Shown here in pieces: positions 55,581 to 64,000 of a DNA stretch of 64,000 nucleotides; position 1 is the stretch's first letter, and every line of letters begins with the position of its first letter. The position numbers and the translations under genes were made by a program. Origin of the DNA: Curtobacterium flaccumfaciens (lineage in GTDB: Bacteria; Actinomycetota; Actinomycetes; Actinomycetales; Microbacteriaceae); NCBI RefSeq assembly GCF_004361695.1, contig NZ_SNVW01000004.1, forward strand, positions 186,001 through 250,000, written 5' to 3'. The notes beneath the pieces are model-generated. The model was not told the origin of the DNA, ran no database searches, and worked only from the letters and a program-made list of their open reading frames with translations.

Positions 55581-57209
55581 CTAGCGACGACCCTTGACGA
55601 TCTGCTCCTGGTCGACGTCCTCGGCGTCAGCCGCGTCGAACTGCTCGGAGCCGAGGGTCTTGCCGTCGCTCGTCTGGAAGCTCTTCGTGAACTCGTCGAT
55701 CTGCTTCGACATCTCGGCGACGGTCTCGTCGCTGAGCTGGTTGGTCTCGCGCAGCGTCGTGAGGACGTCGGAGTTGCGACGCAGGTGGTCGAGCAGCTCG
55801 GACTCGAAGCGGAGCACGTCCGGCACCGGTACGGTGTCGAGCTTGCCGTTCGTGCCGGCCCAGATGGAGACGACCTGCTCCTCGACCGGGTACGGCGAGT
55901 ACTGCGGCTGCTTGAGGAGCTCGGTCAGGCGGGCACCACGGTCCAGCTGGCGACGCGACGCCTGGTCGAGGTCGGACGCGAACATCGCGAACGCCTCGAG
56001 GGAGCGGTACTGCGCCAGCTCGAGCTTCAGCGTGCCGGAGACCTTCTTGATCGACTTCACCTGCGCGTCACCACCGACACGGGACACCGAGATGCCCACG
56101 TCGACGGCCGGACGCTGGTTCGCGTTGAAGAGGTCCGACTGCAGGAAGATCTGGCCGTCGGTGATCGAGATGACGTTGGTCGGGATGTACGCCGAGACGT
56201 CGTTCGCCTTGGTCTCGATGATCGGGAGACCCGTCATCGAGCCGGCGCCGAGCTCGTCGGACAGCTTCGCGCAACGCTCCAGCAGACGGGAGTGCAGGTA
56301 GAAGACGTCACCCGGGTAGGCCTCGCGGCCCGGCGGACGACGGAGGAGCAGCGACACGGCGCGGTAGGCCTCGGCCTGCTTCGACAGGTCGTCGAAGATG
56401 ATCAGGACGTGCTTGCCCTGGTACATCCAGTGCTGGCCGATGGCCGAACCGGTGTACGGGGCGAGGTACTTGAAGCCGGCCGGGTCGGAGGCCGGAGCGG
56501 CGACGATGGTGGTGTACTCCATCGCGCCGGCGTCCTCGAGCGCACCCTTGACGGAGGCGATCGTGGAGCCCTTCTGACCGATGGCGACGTAGATGCAGCG
56601 GACCTGCTTGTCCTCGTCGCCCGACTCCCAGTTGGCCTTCTGGTTGATGATCGTGTCGATCGCGATGGCCGTCTTGCCGGTCTGGCGGTCGCCGATGATC
56701 AGCTGACGCTGACCGCGGCCGACGGGGATCATCGCGTCGATGGCCTTGATGCCGGTCTGCAGCGGCTCGTGGACCGACTTGCGCGACATGACGCCGGGGG
56801 CCTGGAGCTCGAGGGCGCGACGACCCTCGGCCGGGATCTCGCCGAGACCGTCGATCGGGGCGCCGAGCGGGTCGACGACGCGACCGAGGAAGCCGTCGCC
56901 GACGGGGGCCGAGAGGACCTCGCCGGTACGCGTGACTTCCTGGCCCTCTTCGACGCCGGCGAACTCGCCGAGCACGATGGCGCCGATCGAGTCCTCGTCG
57001 AGGTTCTGCGCGAGGCCGAGCGTGCCGTCCTCGAAGCGGATGAGCTCGTTCGCCATGACGCCGGGGAGGCCCTCGACGTGCGCGATGCCGTCGCCGGCGT
57101 CGATGACGTGCCCGACCTCGGCCGTGGAGGCCTTCGTCGGCTCGTAGTTCGAGACGAAGTCCTTCAGGGCATCACGGATCTCATCGGGGCTGATGGTGAT
57201 GTCTGCCAT
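55581..57209 (-). CDS. atpA: ATP synthase F1 alpha subunit
   Basis: 542 residues. P-loop [11 protein letters not shown], and a beta-barrel N-terminus with [29 protein letters not shown]. The C-terminal ~25 residues ([18 protein letters not shown]) extend past E. coli AtpA. A 107-bp gap to atpH precedes it. Confidence 0.99.
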   Translation of the reverse strand: MADITISPDEIRDALKDFVSNYEPTKASTAEVGHVIDAGDGIAHVEGLPGVMANELIRFEDGTLGLAQNLDEDSIGAIVLGEFAGVEEGQEVTRTGEVLSAPVGDGFLGRVVDPLGAPIDGLGEIPAEGRRALELQAPGVMSRKSVHEPLQTGIKAIDAMIPVGRGQRQLIIGDRQTGKTAIAIDTIINQKANWESGDEDKQVRCIYVAIGQKGSTIASVKGALEDAGAMEYTTIVAAPASDPAGFKYLAPYTGSAIGQHWMYQGKHVLIIFDDLSKQAEAYRAVSLLLRRPPGREAYPGDVFYLHSRLLERCAKLSDELGAGSMTGLPIIETKANDVSAYIPTNVISITDGQIFLQSDLFNANQRPAVDVGISVSRVGGDAQVKSIKKVSGTLKLELAQYRSLEAFAMFASDLDQASRRQLDRGARLTELLKQPQYSPYPVEEQVVSIWAGTNGKLDTVPVPDVLRFESELLDHLRRNSDVLTTLRETNQLSDETVAEMSKQIDEFTKSFQTSDGKTLGSEQFDAADAEDVDQEQIVKGRR

Positions 57210-57316
57210 GGGATTTTCCTTGTTGGTTTCCGGGGCCGTTCGGCTCCGAGAGGGTGATGCTGCCTGACTCGGCAGTTCCCGTTGTGGACTTGGGAGGGGC
57301 GGCTTCGACCGTACGC

Positions 57317-58111
57317 TCAGCCGGCGAGCTGGAGCCGGAGCTCCGAGAGACGCGTGGCGACGGTGCCGTCGATGACGTCGCCGCCGATCTGCACCCGGAC
57401 CCCGCCGACGACCGACGGGTCGACCACGTGGTTGATGCTGATGTCCTTGCCGTACTGCTCGCCGAGACCGCGGGCGACACGAGCCGCCTGGCCTGCGGAG
57501 AGCGGAGTGGCGGTGATGACCGTCGCGACGAGCTTGTCCGCCTGCTCGGCCACGATGCGCGAGGCATCACGGACGAGTTCGCCGATGCGGCGACCACGGG
57601 GCTGCTGCACGAGGTGCGACAGGATCGTGATCGTCTGCGCCGAGACCTTGCCGCCGAGCAGCCGCTCGACGAGCGCGCTCTTCTCAGCCGGGCTGCCGAG
57701 CTTGGTGCCCAGTGCCAGCTCGAGGTCGGCGTCCGAACGGACGGCGGTCTCGAAGGAGAACAGCTCGGACTCGAGGGAGACGTCCGACGGAGCCGTGGCG
57801 GCGACGGCGCGGATGCCCGCGTCCTCGATGCCGACGAGCAGGTCCTGGTGCGAGGACCAGCGCGAGCCGGCCACCGCGGTCAGGACCGCACGCGTCGCGA
57901 CCGACTGGCCGGCGAAGACGCGGTCGACGACCACCTTCTTGCCGACCGGGTCGGCCGTCGGGTCGGACAGCAGACCGAGCAGCTGCGGCGCACCGGCGAT
58001 CGCACGCCCTGCGGCGAGGATCTCGGCACCGGCGGCGAGGTCGGCCGACCCGCCGAGGTCGGCGAGCACCGCCCTCGTGGACGCCAGTGCTTCCCTGGTG
58101 GCGCTGCGCAT
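57317..58111 (-). CDS. atpH: ATP synthase delta subunit
   Basis: 264 residues, longer than the 177-residue E. coli protein because of an N-terminal extension before the OSCP-like core, normal for actinobacteria. C-terminal [34 protein letters not shown] is the family signature. The peripheral stalk cap links F1 to the b subunit. ATG 58111 lies 2 nt after the atpF stop. Confidence 0.96.
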   Translation of the reverse strand: MRSATREALASTRAVLADLGGSADLAAGAEILAAGRAIAGAPQLLGLLSDPTADPVGKKVVVDRVFAGQSVATRAVLTAVAGSRWSSHQDLLVGIEDAGIRAVAATAPSDVSLESELFSFETAVRSDADLELALGTKLGSPAEKSALVERLLGGKVSAQTITILSHLVQQPRGRRIGELVRDASRIVAEQADKLVATVITATPLSAGQAARVARGLGEQYGKDISINHVVDPSVVGGVRVQIGGDVIDGTVATRLSELRLQLAG

Positions 58112-58113
58112 GC

Positions 58114-58668
58114 TCAGTGCTCCCCCGTCTTCGTGGCCTGCGAGGCCTCGAGGTCGGCGAGGAACCGGTCCACGACCGCAGTCGACTTGGCGTCATCCTT
58201 GAGGGACTCCCCGATCACACCGGAGGCGAGGTCGAGGGCAAGCGTGCCCACCTCGCTCCGCAGCGACTGGACAGCGCTCTGACGCTCTGCCTCGATCTGC
58301 GCCTGCGCGTTGGCGGCGATGCGTGCTGCATCGGCCTGCGCCTGCTCGCGGAGCTCGTTGCCGATCGCGTTCGCGTCGGCACGGGCCTGCTCACGGATGC
58401 GCGACGCCTCGGCGCGTGCATCTGCGAGCTGCTTGTTGTACTCCTCGAGCGCAGCAGCGGCCTGCTCCTGAGCGGCCTCGGCCTTCTTGATGCCGCCCTC
58501 GATGGCCTCGGTGCGCTCATCGAGCATCTTCGTGATGCGCGGCGTGACGACACGCCAGAACACCAGGAAGATGATGACGAAGGCCACCGCGGACCACACG
58601 ATGTCGTACACCGGCGGGATCAGCGGATTGTGCGTTTCCTCCGCCGCGATGATGAGTGCGTTCTGCAT
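58114..58668 (-). CDS. atpF: ATP synthase Fo b subunit
   Basis: 184 residues. One membrane helix (YDIVWSAVAFVIIFLVFWRVV) then a long Ala/Glu/Gln-rich coiled coil (GIKKAEAAQEQAAAALEEYNKQLADARAEASRIREQARADA). It dimerises as the peripheral stalk. Confidence 0.97.
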   Translation of the reverse strand: MQNALIIAAEETHNPLIPPVYDIVWSAVAFVIIFLVFWRVVTPRITKMLDERTEAIEGGIKKAEAAQEQAAAALEEYNKQLADARAEASRIREQARADANAIGNELREQAQADAARIAANAQAQIEAERQSAVQSLRSEVGTLALDLASGVIGESLKDDAKSTAVVDRFLADLEASQATKTGEH

Positions 58669-58677
58669 CGAGGAACC

Positions 58678-59809
<1,132 letters not shown>

Positions 59810-59941
59810 CGCTGTCTCCTGTGTCGGCGCGCGCACATCATGGCACGCGATGGTGGACGTTGTGGAGGCTCGTCCGCTCCGAGCAAAGCTCCGGACGCGG
59901 ACTCCGAGAAGCCTATCAGGTGCGAGAGGCTTCCCGGTCTC

Positions 59942-60421
59942 TCAGTTGCGGGGCGCGTCCCTCTCAGGAGAAGCGGAGTCTCCGGGCAGGGACACCCCGA
60001 TCGGGATCCGGGCCTTGGCCACGGCGACGACGTCGATGACGAGCGACCCGACGACCCCCGCGATGATGACGATCGCGAGCACCGGGAAGTCCACCCAGTC
60101 GCGGTCCCGCAGCAGCACGAGCACCACGATGAAGACGATGAACTTCAGGAGCCAGGTGCCCATCACGATGCCGAAGAAGGCACCGGAGATCATCTGCCCC
60201 TTCGAGACCCGCAGCGCGACGAGCACGCTCACCGCCGTCAGGCCGAGGAACACCACGCTGAGGACGGCTCCGAGCAGGCCACCGACGAGCCCGGGGCCGC
60301 CGGCGACGAGCAGGCCGACCACTCCCCCGACGACGGCCAGCCCGACGGCCAGGACGGCTCCCCAGGTGATGATGCGGCGGAACACCGGCCGGACGTGGTC
60401 GAGCGCGTTCGGTGCGGTCAC
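59942..60421 (-). CDS. atpI: AtpI-like ATP synthase-associated membrane protein
   Basis: 159 residues, four hydrophobic helices (ITWGAVLAVGLAVVGGVVGLLVA, LVGGLLGAVLSVVFLGLTAVSVLVAL, GIVMGTWLLKFIVFIVVLVLL, VLAIVIIAGVVGSLVIDVVAVAKA). Position directly before atpB and this topology identify AtpI, which helps build the c-ring or bring in Mg2+. GTG overlaps the WecA-like stop (GTGA). The C-terminus is a short acidic tail. Sequence similarity in this family is low, so the call rests on context. Confidence 0.8.
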   Translation of the reverse strand: MTAPNALDHVRPVFRRIITWGAVLAVGLAVVGGVVGLLVAGGPGLVGGLLGAVLSVVFLGLTAVSVLVALRVSKGQMISGAFFGIVMGTWLLKFIVFIVVLVLLRDRDWVDFPVLAIVIIAGVVGSLVIDVVAVAKARIPIGVSLPGDSASPERDAPRN

Positions 60422-61644
60422 GTGATGTCTCCTGGGATCGTGCGGTCGTTGGCGGCCCGGTCGAGCGGGTCGAGGCTGGCGTCCACCACCGTGGTGGACC
60501 GGGTGGCGGTCTGCGCGGCGATCTCGGCGCGCTTCCGACCGAGCGGGGCGAACGTGGCGATCGCGCACACGGTGAACCCGACGGCGACGAAGACGACCAC
60601 CCAGTACCAGTCCACGAAGAGGAACAGCAGGCAGCCGACGGCGACGGTGGCCGTCCACGCGTAGAAGATGAGCACCGCGTGGAAGTGCGAGTGCCCCATG
60701 TCGAGCAAGCGGTGGTGCAGGTGCTTCCGGTCGGCCGAGAACGGCGACTTCCCCGCGCTGAGCCGCCGGGTGACGGCGAGCCCAAAGTCGAGGATCGGCA
60801 CGATCAGGATCGCGAACGGCAGCAGGATCGGGATGAAGGCCGGCAGGAGCGCCTGGCGTGTCTGCACCGCGGCCGGGTCGATGTTGCCCGTCACGGAGAC
60901 CGCGCTCGTCGCCATCAGGAAGCCGACGAGGAGCGCGCCGGCGTCGCCCATGAACAGCTTCGCGGGGTGCCAGTTCAGGATGAGGAAGCCGAAGCACGCG
61001 CCGACGAGCACGGCGGTGAGCAGGGACGGCAGGTTGAAGAAGAACTCCGTCTGCACGACGACCCGGTTGATGAAGAACGTGTAGAGGAAGAACACGCCGC
61101 CGGCGATGATCGCGACCCCTGCGACGAGGCCGTCCAGGCCGTCGATGAAGTTGACCGCGTTCATCACGAGCACCACCGCCAGCACGGTGAAGATGAGGCT
61201 CATGTAGGACGAGCCGACGCCGAGCGTGTTGCCGATCGGCAGGGACACGATCGCCACGCCCTGCCACGCCAGGATCCCCGCGGCGATGATCTGCCCCGCG
61301 AGCTTCGTCATCCAGTCGAGGTCCCAGATGTCGTCGGCGACGCCCAGCACCACGATGATCGTCGCCCCGCCGAGCACGGCCAGGACGCGGTTCGGCTCGG
61401 AGAACACGAGCCGGAAGTAGTCGGTCCCCGCGATCGAGGGGAAGAGGAACCAGGCGGCGAGCAGCGACACGATGACGCCGATGTACATCGCGATGCCGCC
61501 GAGCCGCGGAGTCGGCGTGCGGTGCACGTCGCGTTCGCGGACCTTCGGGTACCACTTGTACTTCAACCCCAGCTTCCACACGATCCAGCTGACGCAGAAG
61601 CTCACGACCGCCGCGATGGCCCCCGCGAGCAGGTAGTACTTCAT
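60418..61644 (-). CDS. WecA/TagO-type undecaprenyl-phosphate sugar-1-phosphate transferase
   Basis: 408 residues, about eleven helices. Signature motifs: VVLGVADDIWDLDWMTKL, MNAVNFIDGLDGLVAG and SADRKHLHHRLLDMGH. The last is typical of WecA/TagO rather than MraY. It starts cell-surface polysaccharide or teichoic-acid-like chains by moving a sugar-1-phosphate to undecaprenyl phosphate. ATG overlaps the tsaC stop (ATGA at 61641-61644). It lies between tsaC and atpI, the common actinobacterial order. Confidence 0.94.
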   Translation of the reverse strand: MKYYLLAGAIAAVVSFCVSWIVWKLGLKYKWYPKVRERDVHRTPTPRLGGIAMYIGVIVSLLAAWFLFPSIAGTDYFRLVFSEPNRVLAVLGGATIIVVLGVADDIWDLDWMTKLAGQIIAAGILAWQGVAIVSLPIGNTLGVGSSYMSLIFTVLAVVLVMNAVNFIDGLDGLVAGVAIIAGGVFFLYTFFINRVVVQTEFFFNLPSLLTAVLVGACFGFLILNWHPAKLFMGDAGALLVGFLMATSAVSVTGNIDPAAVQTRQALLPAFIPILLPFAILIVPILDFGLAVTRRLSAGKSPFSADRKHLHHRLLDMGHSHFHAVLIFYAWTATVAVGCLLFLFVDWYWVVVFVAVGFTVCAIATFAPLGRKRAEIAAQTATRSTTVVDASLDPLDRAANDRTIPGDIT

Positions 61645-62315
61645 CCGACGAGGTCGGCTCCGACGACCCGGGTGATGTCGTCGTCGGAGACCACGCCGTG
61701 CCGGACGATGCGGAGCTTCCCGCCGTCGGACAGGCCGGTCGCGTCGACGATCGTGGACCCCGTCGAGGCCGCGAAGCCCTCGTGCACCTCGAGTGGACCG
61801 CCGTCGAGGTAGACGGCGACGCTGTCGCCGAGCATCGCCTCGGCCTGGTCGACGTCCATCGCCGCGGGGTCGCCGGTGGAGTTCGCGGAGGAGACCGCGA
61901 GCGGCCCCACCTCTTGCAGGAGCTCGAGCGCGATCCGGGAGTCCGGCATCCGCAGGGCGACCGTGCCCCGGGTCTCGCCGAGGTCCCAGTCGAGCGACGG
62001 CTGGGCACGGAGGATCACGGTGAGGCCGCCGGGCCAGAACTCGTCGACCAGGTCGCGCACCTGCTGCGGGATGTCGCTCGCGAGCGCCTCGAGCGTGGGC
62101 GGACCGGGGATGAGGACCGGCGGCGGCGACTGGCGCGTGCGGCCCTTCGCGTCGAGCAGGCGCTGGACGGCGGCCGCGCTGAAGGCGTCGGCGGCCACGC
62201 CGTAGACGGTGTCGGTGGGGACGACGACGAGTTCTCCGCGCCCGAGTGCGGCACGTGCGAGCCGCATCCCGGTCAGGAGCCCGTCGGAGTCGGTGCAGTC
62301 GTATCGGGATGCCAT
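61641..62315 (-). CDS. tsaC: L-threonylcarbamoyladenylate synthase (Sua5/YwlC/YrdC family)
   Basis: 224 residues from ATG 62315 (MASRYDCTD). Makes the threonylcarbamoyl-AMP used for the t6A37 tRNA modification. Motifs: VVPTDTVYGVAADAF, KGRTRQSPPPVLIP, FWPGGLTVILRA, TRGTVALRMPD and AVSSANSTGDPAAMD. It has the YrdC domain only, without the C-terminal Sua5 domain. A TATCAT -10 lies 9 nt before the start, so the leader is very short. Confidence 0.95.
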   Translation of the reverse strand: MASRYDCTDSDGLLTGMRLARAALGRGELVVVPTDTVYGVAADAFSAAAVQRLLDAKGRTRQSPPPVLIPGPPTLEALASDIPQQVRDLVDEFWPGGLTVILRAQPSLDWDLGETRGTVALRMPDSRIALELLQEVGPLAVSSANSTGDPAAMDVDQAEAMLGDSVAVYLDGGPLEVHEGFAASTGSTIVDATGLSDGGKLRIVRHGVVSDDDITRVVGADLVG

Positions 62316-62352
62316 GACTCGACGATGATAGTGCGACACAATGGAGGACATC

Positions 62353-63006
62353 GTGAACGAGACCTCCGCGCCCCCGCTCCTGTTCCTCTTCGACATGGAC
62401 GACGTCCTGGTCCGGTACGACTGGAAGGTGCGGATGGCCGCCCTCTCCGAGTTCACCGGACACGAGTTCCAGGAGCTCCGCCGACGCTGGTGGGACTGCG
62501 GCAACGAGCAGCGCGCCGAGGCCGGTGGCTTCGCGGACGGCGACGAGTACCTCGCCGCGTTCGAGCGGGCGATGGGCTGCGACGTGCCCGAGGCCGAGTG
62601 GGCCCGCATCCGCGGCTCCGCCATGACCGAACTGCCGGAGCGCATCGAGGCGGTCCGGATCGCGAGCGAGCACGGTCGCGTCGGCCTCCTCACGAACAAC
62701 GGTCCCCTCGCCGGCCGCTGGATCCACCGCTGGGCGCCGTCGCTCCCGCCGCTCTTCGGCGAGCACCTCGACACCTCGAGCAACTTCGGCGCCCGGAAGC
62801 CCGAACCCGAGGTCTTCCGCCGTGCGCTGGCACACCACGGGGTCCCCGCCGAGCGCACGTTCTTCGCCGACGACATGCCCGAGAACATCGCGGGTGCACG
62901 GAGCGTCGGCATCCACGCCGTGCTCGTCGAGCACGACACCGACCTCCGTGACGAGGTGCGTGCCTTCGTCGCGGCGCAGGAACGCGCGGCGGCACCCGTC
63001 GCGTAG
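62353..63006 (+). CDS. HAD-superfamily hydrolase
   Basis: About 217 residues from GTG 62353, which has GGAGG 5 nt upstream; an ATG at 62341 would add 4 residues. HAD motif I FDMDDVLVRYD, motif II LLTNN, motif III Lys in ARKPEPEVFRRAL and motif IV FFADDMPENIAGA, all intact. The cap is small and helical (HEFQELRRRWWDCGNEQRAEAGG). Closest style is the epoxide-hydrolase N-terminal/YihX-like phosphatases; substrate unknown. It lies on the plus strand between tsaC and prmC, breaking the prfA-prmC-tsaC order that many actinobacteria keep. Confidence 0.9.
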   Translation: MNETSAPPLLFLFDMDDVLVRYDWKVRMAALSEFTGHEFQELRRRWWDCGNEQRAEAGGFADGDEYLAAFERAMGCDVPEAEWARIRGSAMTELPERIEAVRIASEHGRVGLLTNNGPLAGRWIHRWAPSLPPLFGEHLDTSSNFGARKPEPEVFRRALAHHGVPAERTFFADDMPENIAGARSVGIHAVLVEHDTDLRDEVRAFVAAQERAAAPVA

Positions 63007-63042
63007 ACGACCGGACGGCCGGGAGGCGCGGCTCGGATCGTC

Positions 63043-63918
63043 CTAGCGGGTCGCGGTGGTCGTGCGGTCGCGTCCGGTCAGGTCGACGTGCGTCTCCGGG
63101 GAACGGAACCCCCGGCGCGCGAGCACGTCGCGGACGCCGGCGCCCTGCTGCTCGGCGTGCTCGATGACGAGGACTCCCCCGGGCACGAGCAACCGCCACG
63201 CGGTCTCGGCCAGGGCACGGACGGCGTCGAGGCCGTCCGGTCCGCCGTAGAGCGCCATCGCCGGGTCGTGGTCGCGGACCTCGGGGTCGATCGGCACCGC
63301 GTCGTCGGGGACGTACGGCGGGTTCGAGACGACGACGGACACCGTGCCGTCGAGTTCCGGCAGCGCGTCGCCGAGGTCGCCCTCGACGAGTCGGACCGTG
63401 CCGCCGTGGGCGTCGATGTTCCGACGGGTCCACGGCAGGGCCTCGGGCGACCGCTCGACGGCGTACACGACGGCGTTCGGCACCTCGGTGTCCATGGCGA
63501 TCGCGATGGCACCGCTGCCGGACCCCAGGTCGACGGCGACCGGCTCGGGCACCGCGACCGAGCGGAGCGCGTCGATGCCGAACTGCACGACGCCCTCGGT
63601 CTCGGGCCGCGGAACGAACACCCCGGGTCCGACCGCGAGGGTCAGCATCCGGAAGTGCGCCTCGCCGGTGATGTGCTGCAGCGGCTCGCGGGTGGCGCGC
63701 CGGGCGACGGCGTGCCGGAAGCGGTCGACGTGCTCGGCGCCGATCGCACCGCCGGTCAGTGCACGCGCCTGCACGGCGCCGCGCGACGTGTCGGTCGCCC
63801 AGGCGAGCAGGAGTTCGGCGTCCACGCGCGGAGTCGGGACCCCGTGCGCGACGAGCGCAGCGGTCGCCTCGTCCAGGAGGCGATCCGCTGCGTACGTGGG
63901 CTGACTGTCGGAGGTGAT
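63043..63918 (-). CDS. prmC: Release factor glutamine methyltransferase, unusual start codon
   Basis: Methylates the Gln of the GGQ motif in release factors. AdoMet site AVDLGSGSGAIAIAM and catalytic VVSNPPYVPD are intact. The conserved N-terminal domain (AADRLLDEATAALVAHGVPTPRVDAELLL) is coded in frame upstream of GTG 63825, but no ATG, GTG or TTG exists there. An ATC at 63918 has GGAGG 5 nt upstream and gives 291 residues, while a CTG lies at 63930. Starting at 63825 would remove about 31 residues of that domain. It lies 19 bp after the prfA stop. Confidence 0.88.
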   Translation of the reverse strand: MTSDSQPTYAADRLLDEATAALVAHGVPTPRVDAELLLAWATDTSRGAVQARALTGGAIGAEHVDRFRHAVARRATREPLQHITGEAHFRMLTLAVGPGVFVPRPETEGVVQFGIDALRSVAVPEPVAVDLGSGSGAIAIAMDTEVPNAVVYAVERSPEALPWTRRNIDAHGGTVRLVEGDLGDALPELDGTVSVVVSNPPYVPDDAVPIDPEVRDHDPAMALYGGPDGLDAVRALAETAWRLLVPGGVLVIEHAEQQGAGVRDVLARRGFRSPETHVDLTGRDRTTTATR

Positions 63919-63937
63919 CCGTGCCTCCAGGGCGGGT

Positions 63938-64000
63938 CTAGGCGTCCTGGTCGCCGATGGCGGCCAGGCGTGCCTCTTCGTCCGCCGAGATGGCGGACTG
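63938..64000 (-). CDS. prfA: Peptide chain release factor 1, C-terminal end (partial)
   Basis: Only the last 20 codons lie in the window (QSAISADEEARLAAIGDQDA then TAG); the 5' part runs off the edge. The charged Ala/Glu/Arg tail and its position directly before prmC fit RF1. The gene identity is therefore inferred mainly from order. Confidence 0.7.
   Translation of the reverse strand, partial: QSAISADEEARLAAIGDQDA

Overview
The window is about 64 kb of very GC-rich (roughly 70 %) actinobacterial chromosome. Gene content and order (aroB-aroK-aroC-mltG-ruvX-alaS, nusA-ylxR-infB-rbfA-truB, ispG-rseP-dxr, atpIBEFHAGDC), the short single-domain MutY and the short epsilon subunit point to Microbacteriaceae, probably Curtobacterium or a close relative. 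The genus is an inference from memory of gene order and style, not from a search. The window is core genome: I see no insertion sequence, prophage, tRNA, rRNA, CRISPR array or integrase, and no gap between genes longer than about 240 bp.

Layout. (1) 1-11.2 kb: an AarF/UbiB-type kinase, two tiny hypothetical genes, the shikimate block aroB-aroK-aroC, then mltG, ruvX, alaS, a small membrane protein and rpsD. (2) 11.4-15.1 kb: rarA, a membrane-anchored cyclophilin and a DUF349 coiled-coil protein, ended by a strong two-way hairpin. (3) 15.2-27.5 kb: ribF, two membrane proteins, truB, a degenerate uridine-kinase-like gene divergent from mutY, rbfA-infB-ylxR-nusA, proS and ispG. (4) 27.5-34.6 kb: an isochorismatase-fold hydrolase coupled to an NCS1 nucleobase transporter, rseP, dxr, a lipoprotein FKBP, OsmC and an asparaginase. 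(5) 34.6-51.4 kb: a signalling and cell-surface cluster on the minus strand. In transcription order it is FHA protein, PP2C phosphatase, Ser/Thr kinase with an extracellular domain, a 1930-residue Ig-like/FN3 surface protein, MoxR ATPase, DUF58, a TgpA-like transglutaminase-fold membrane protein, a zinc-ribbon/FHA protein and a possible degenerate FtsK-like membrane protein. (6) 51.4-64 kb: a short DUF4192-like gene, yaaA, the F1Fo ATP synthase operon (atpC back to atpB, plus atpI), a WecA/TagO-type transferase, tsaC, a HAD hydrolase, prmC and the C-terminal end of prfA.

How the genes work together. Almost everything is on the minus strand in tightly packed operons, many joined by 4-nt stop/start overlaps. 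Several genes seem to be transcribed without a leader: a TANNNT -10 element ends 6-7 nt before the start codon. The strongest candidate for a poorly described system is block 5. It has a complete phospho-signalling set (kinase, phosphatase, two FHA readers) in one operon with a giant surface protein and a MoxR/DUF58/TgpA module. In that module the TgpA catalytic Cys and His are replaced (Gln514, Thr566), so the fold probably no longer works as an enzyme. Other points of interest are three genes whose conserved N-termini have no ordinary start codon (yaaA, atpB, prmC), a hairpin that buries the infB ribosome binding site, an 11-bp motif scattered over the window, and the absence of rimP upstream of nusA and of aroE between mltG and aroC.
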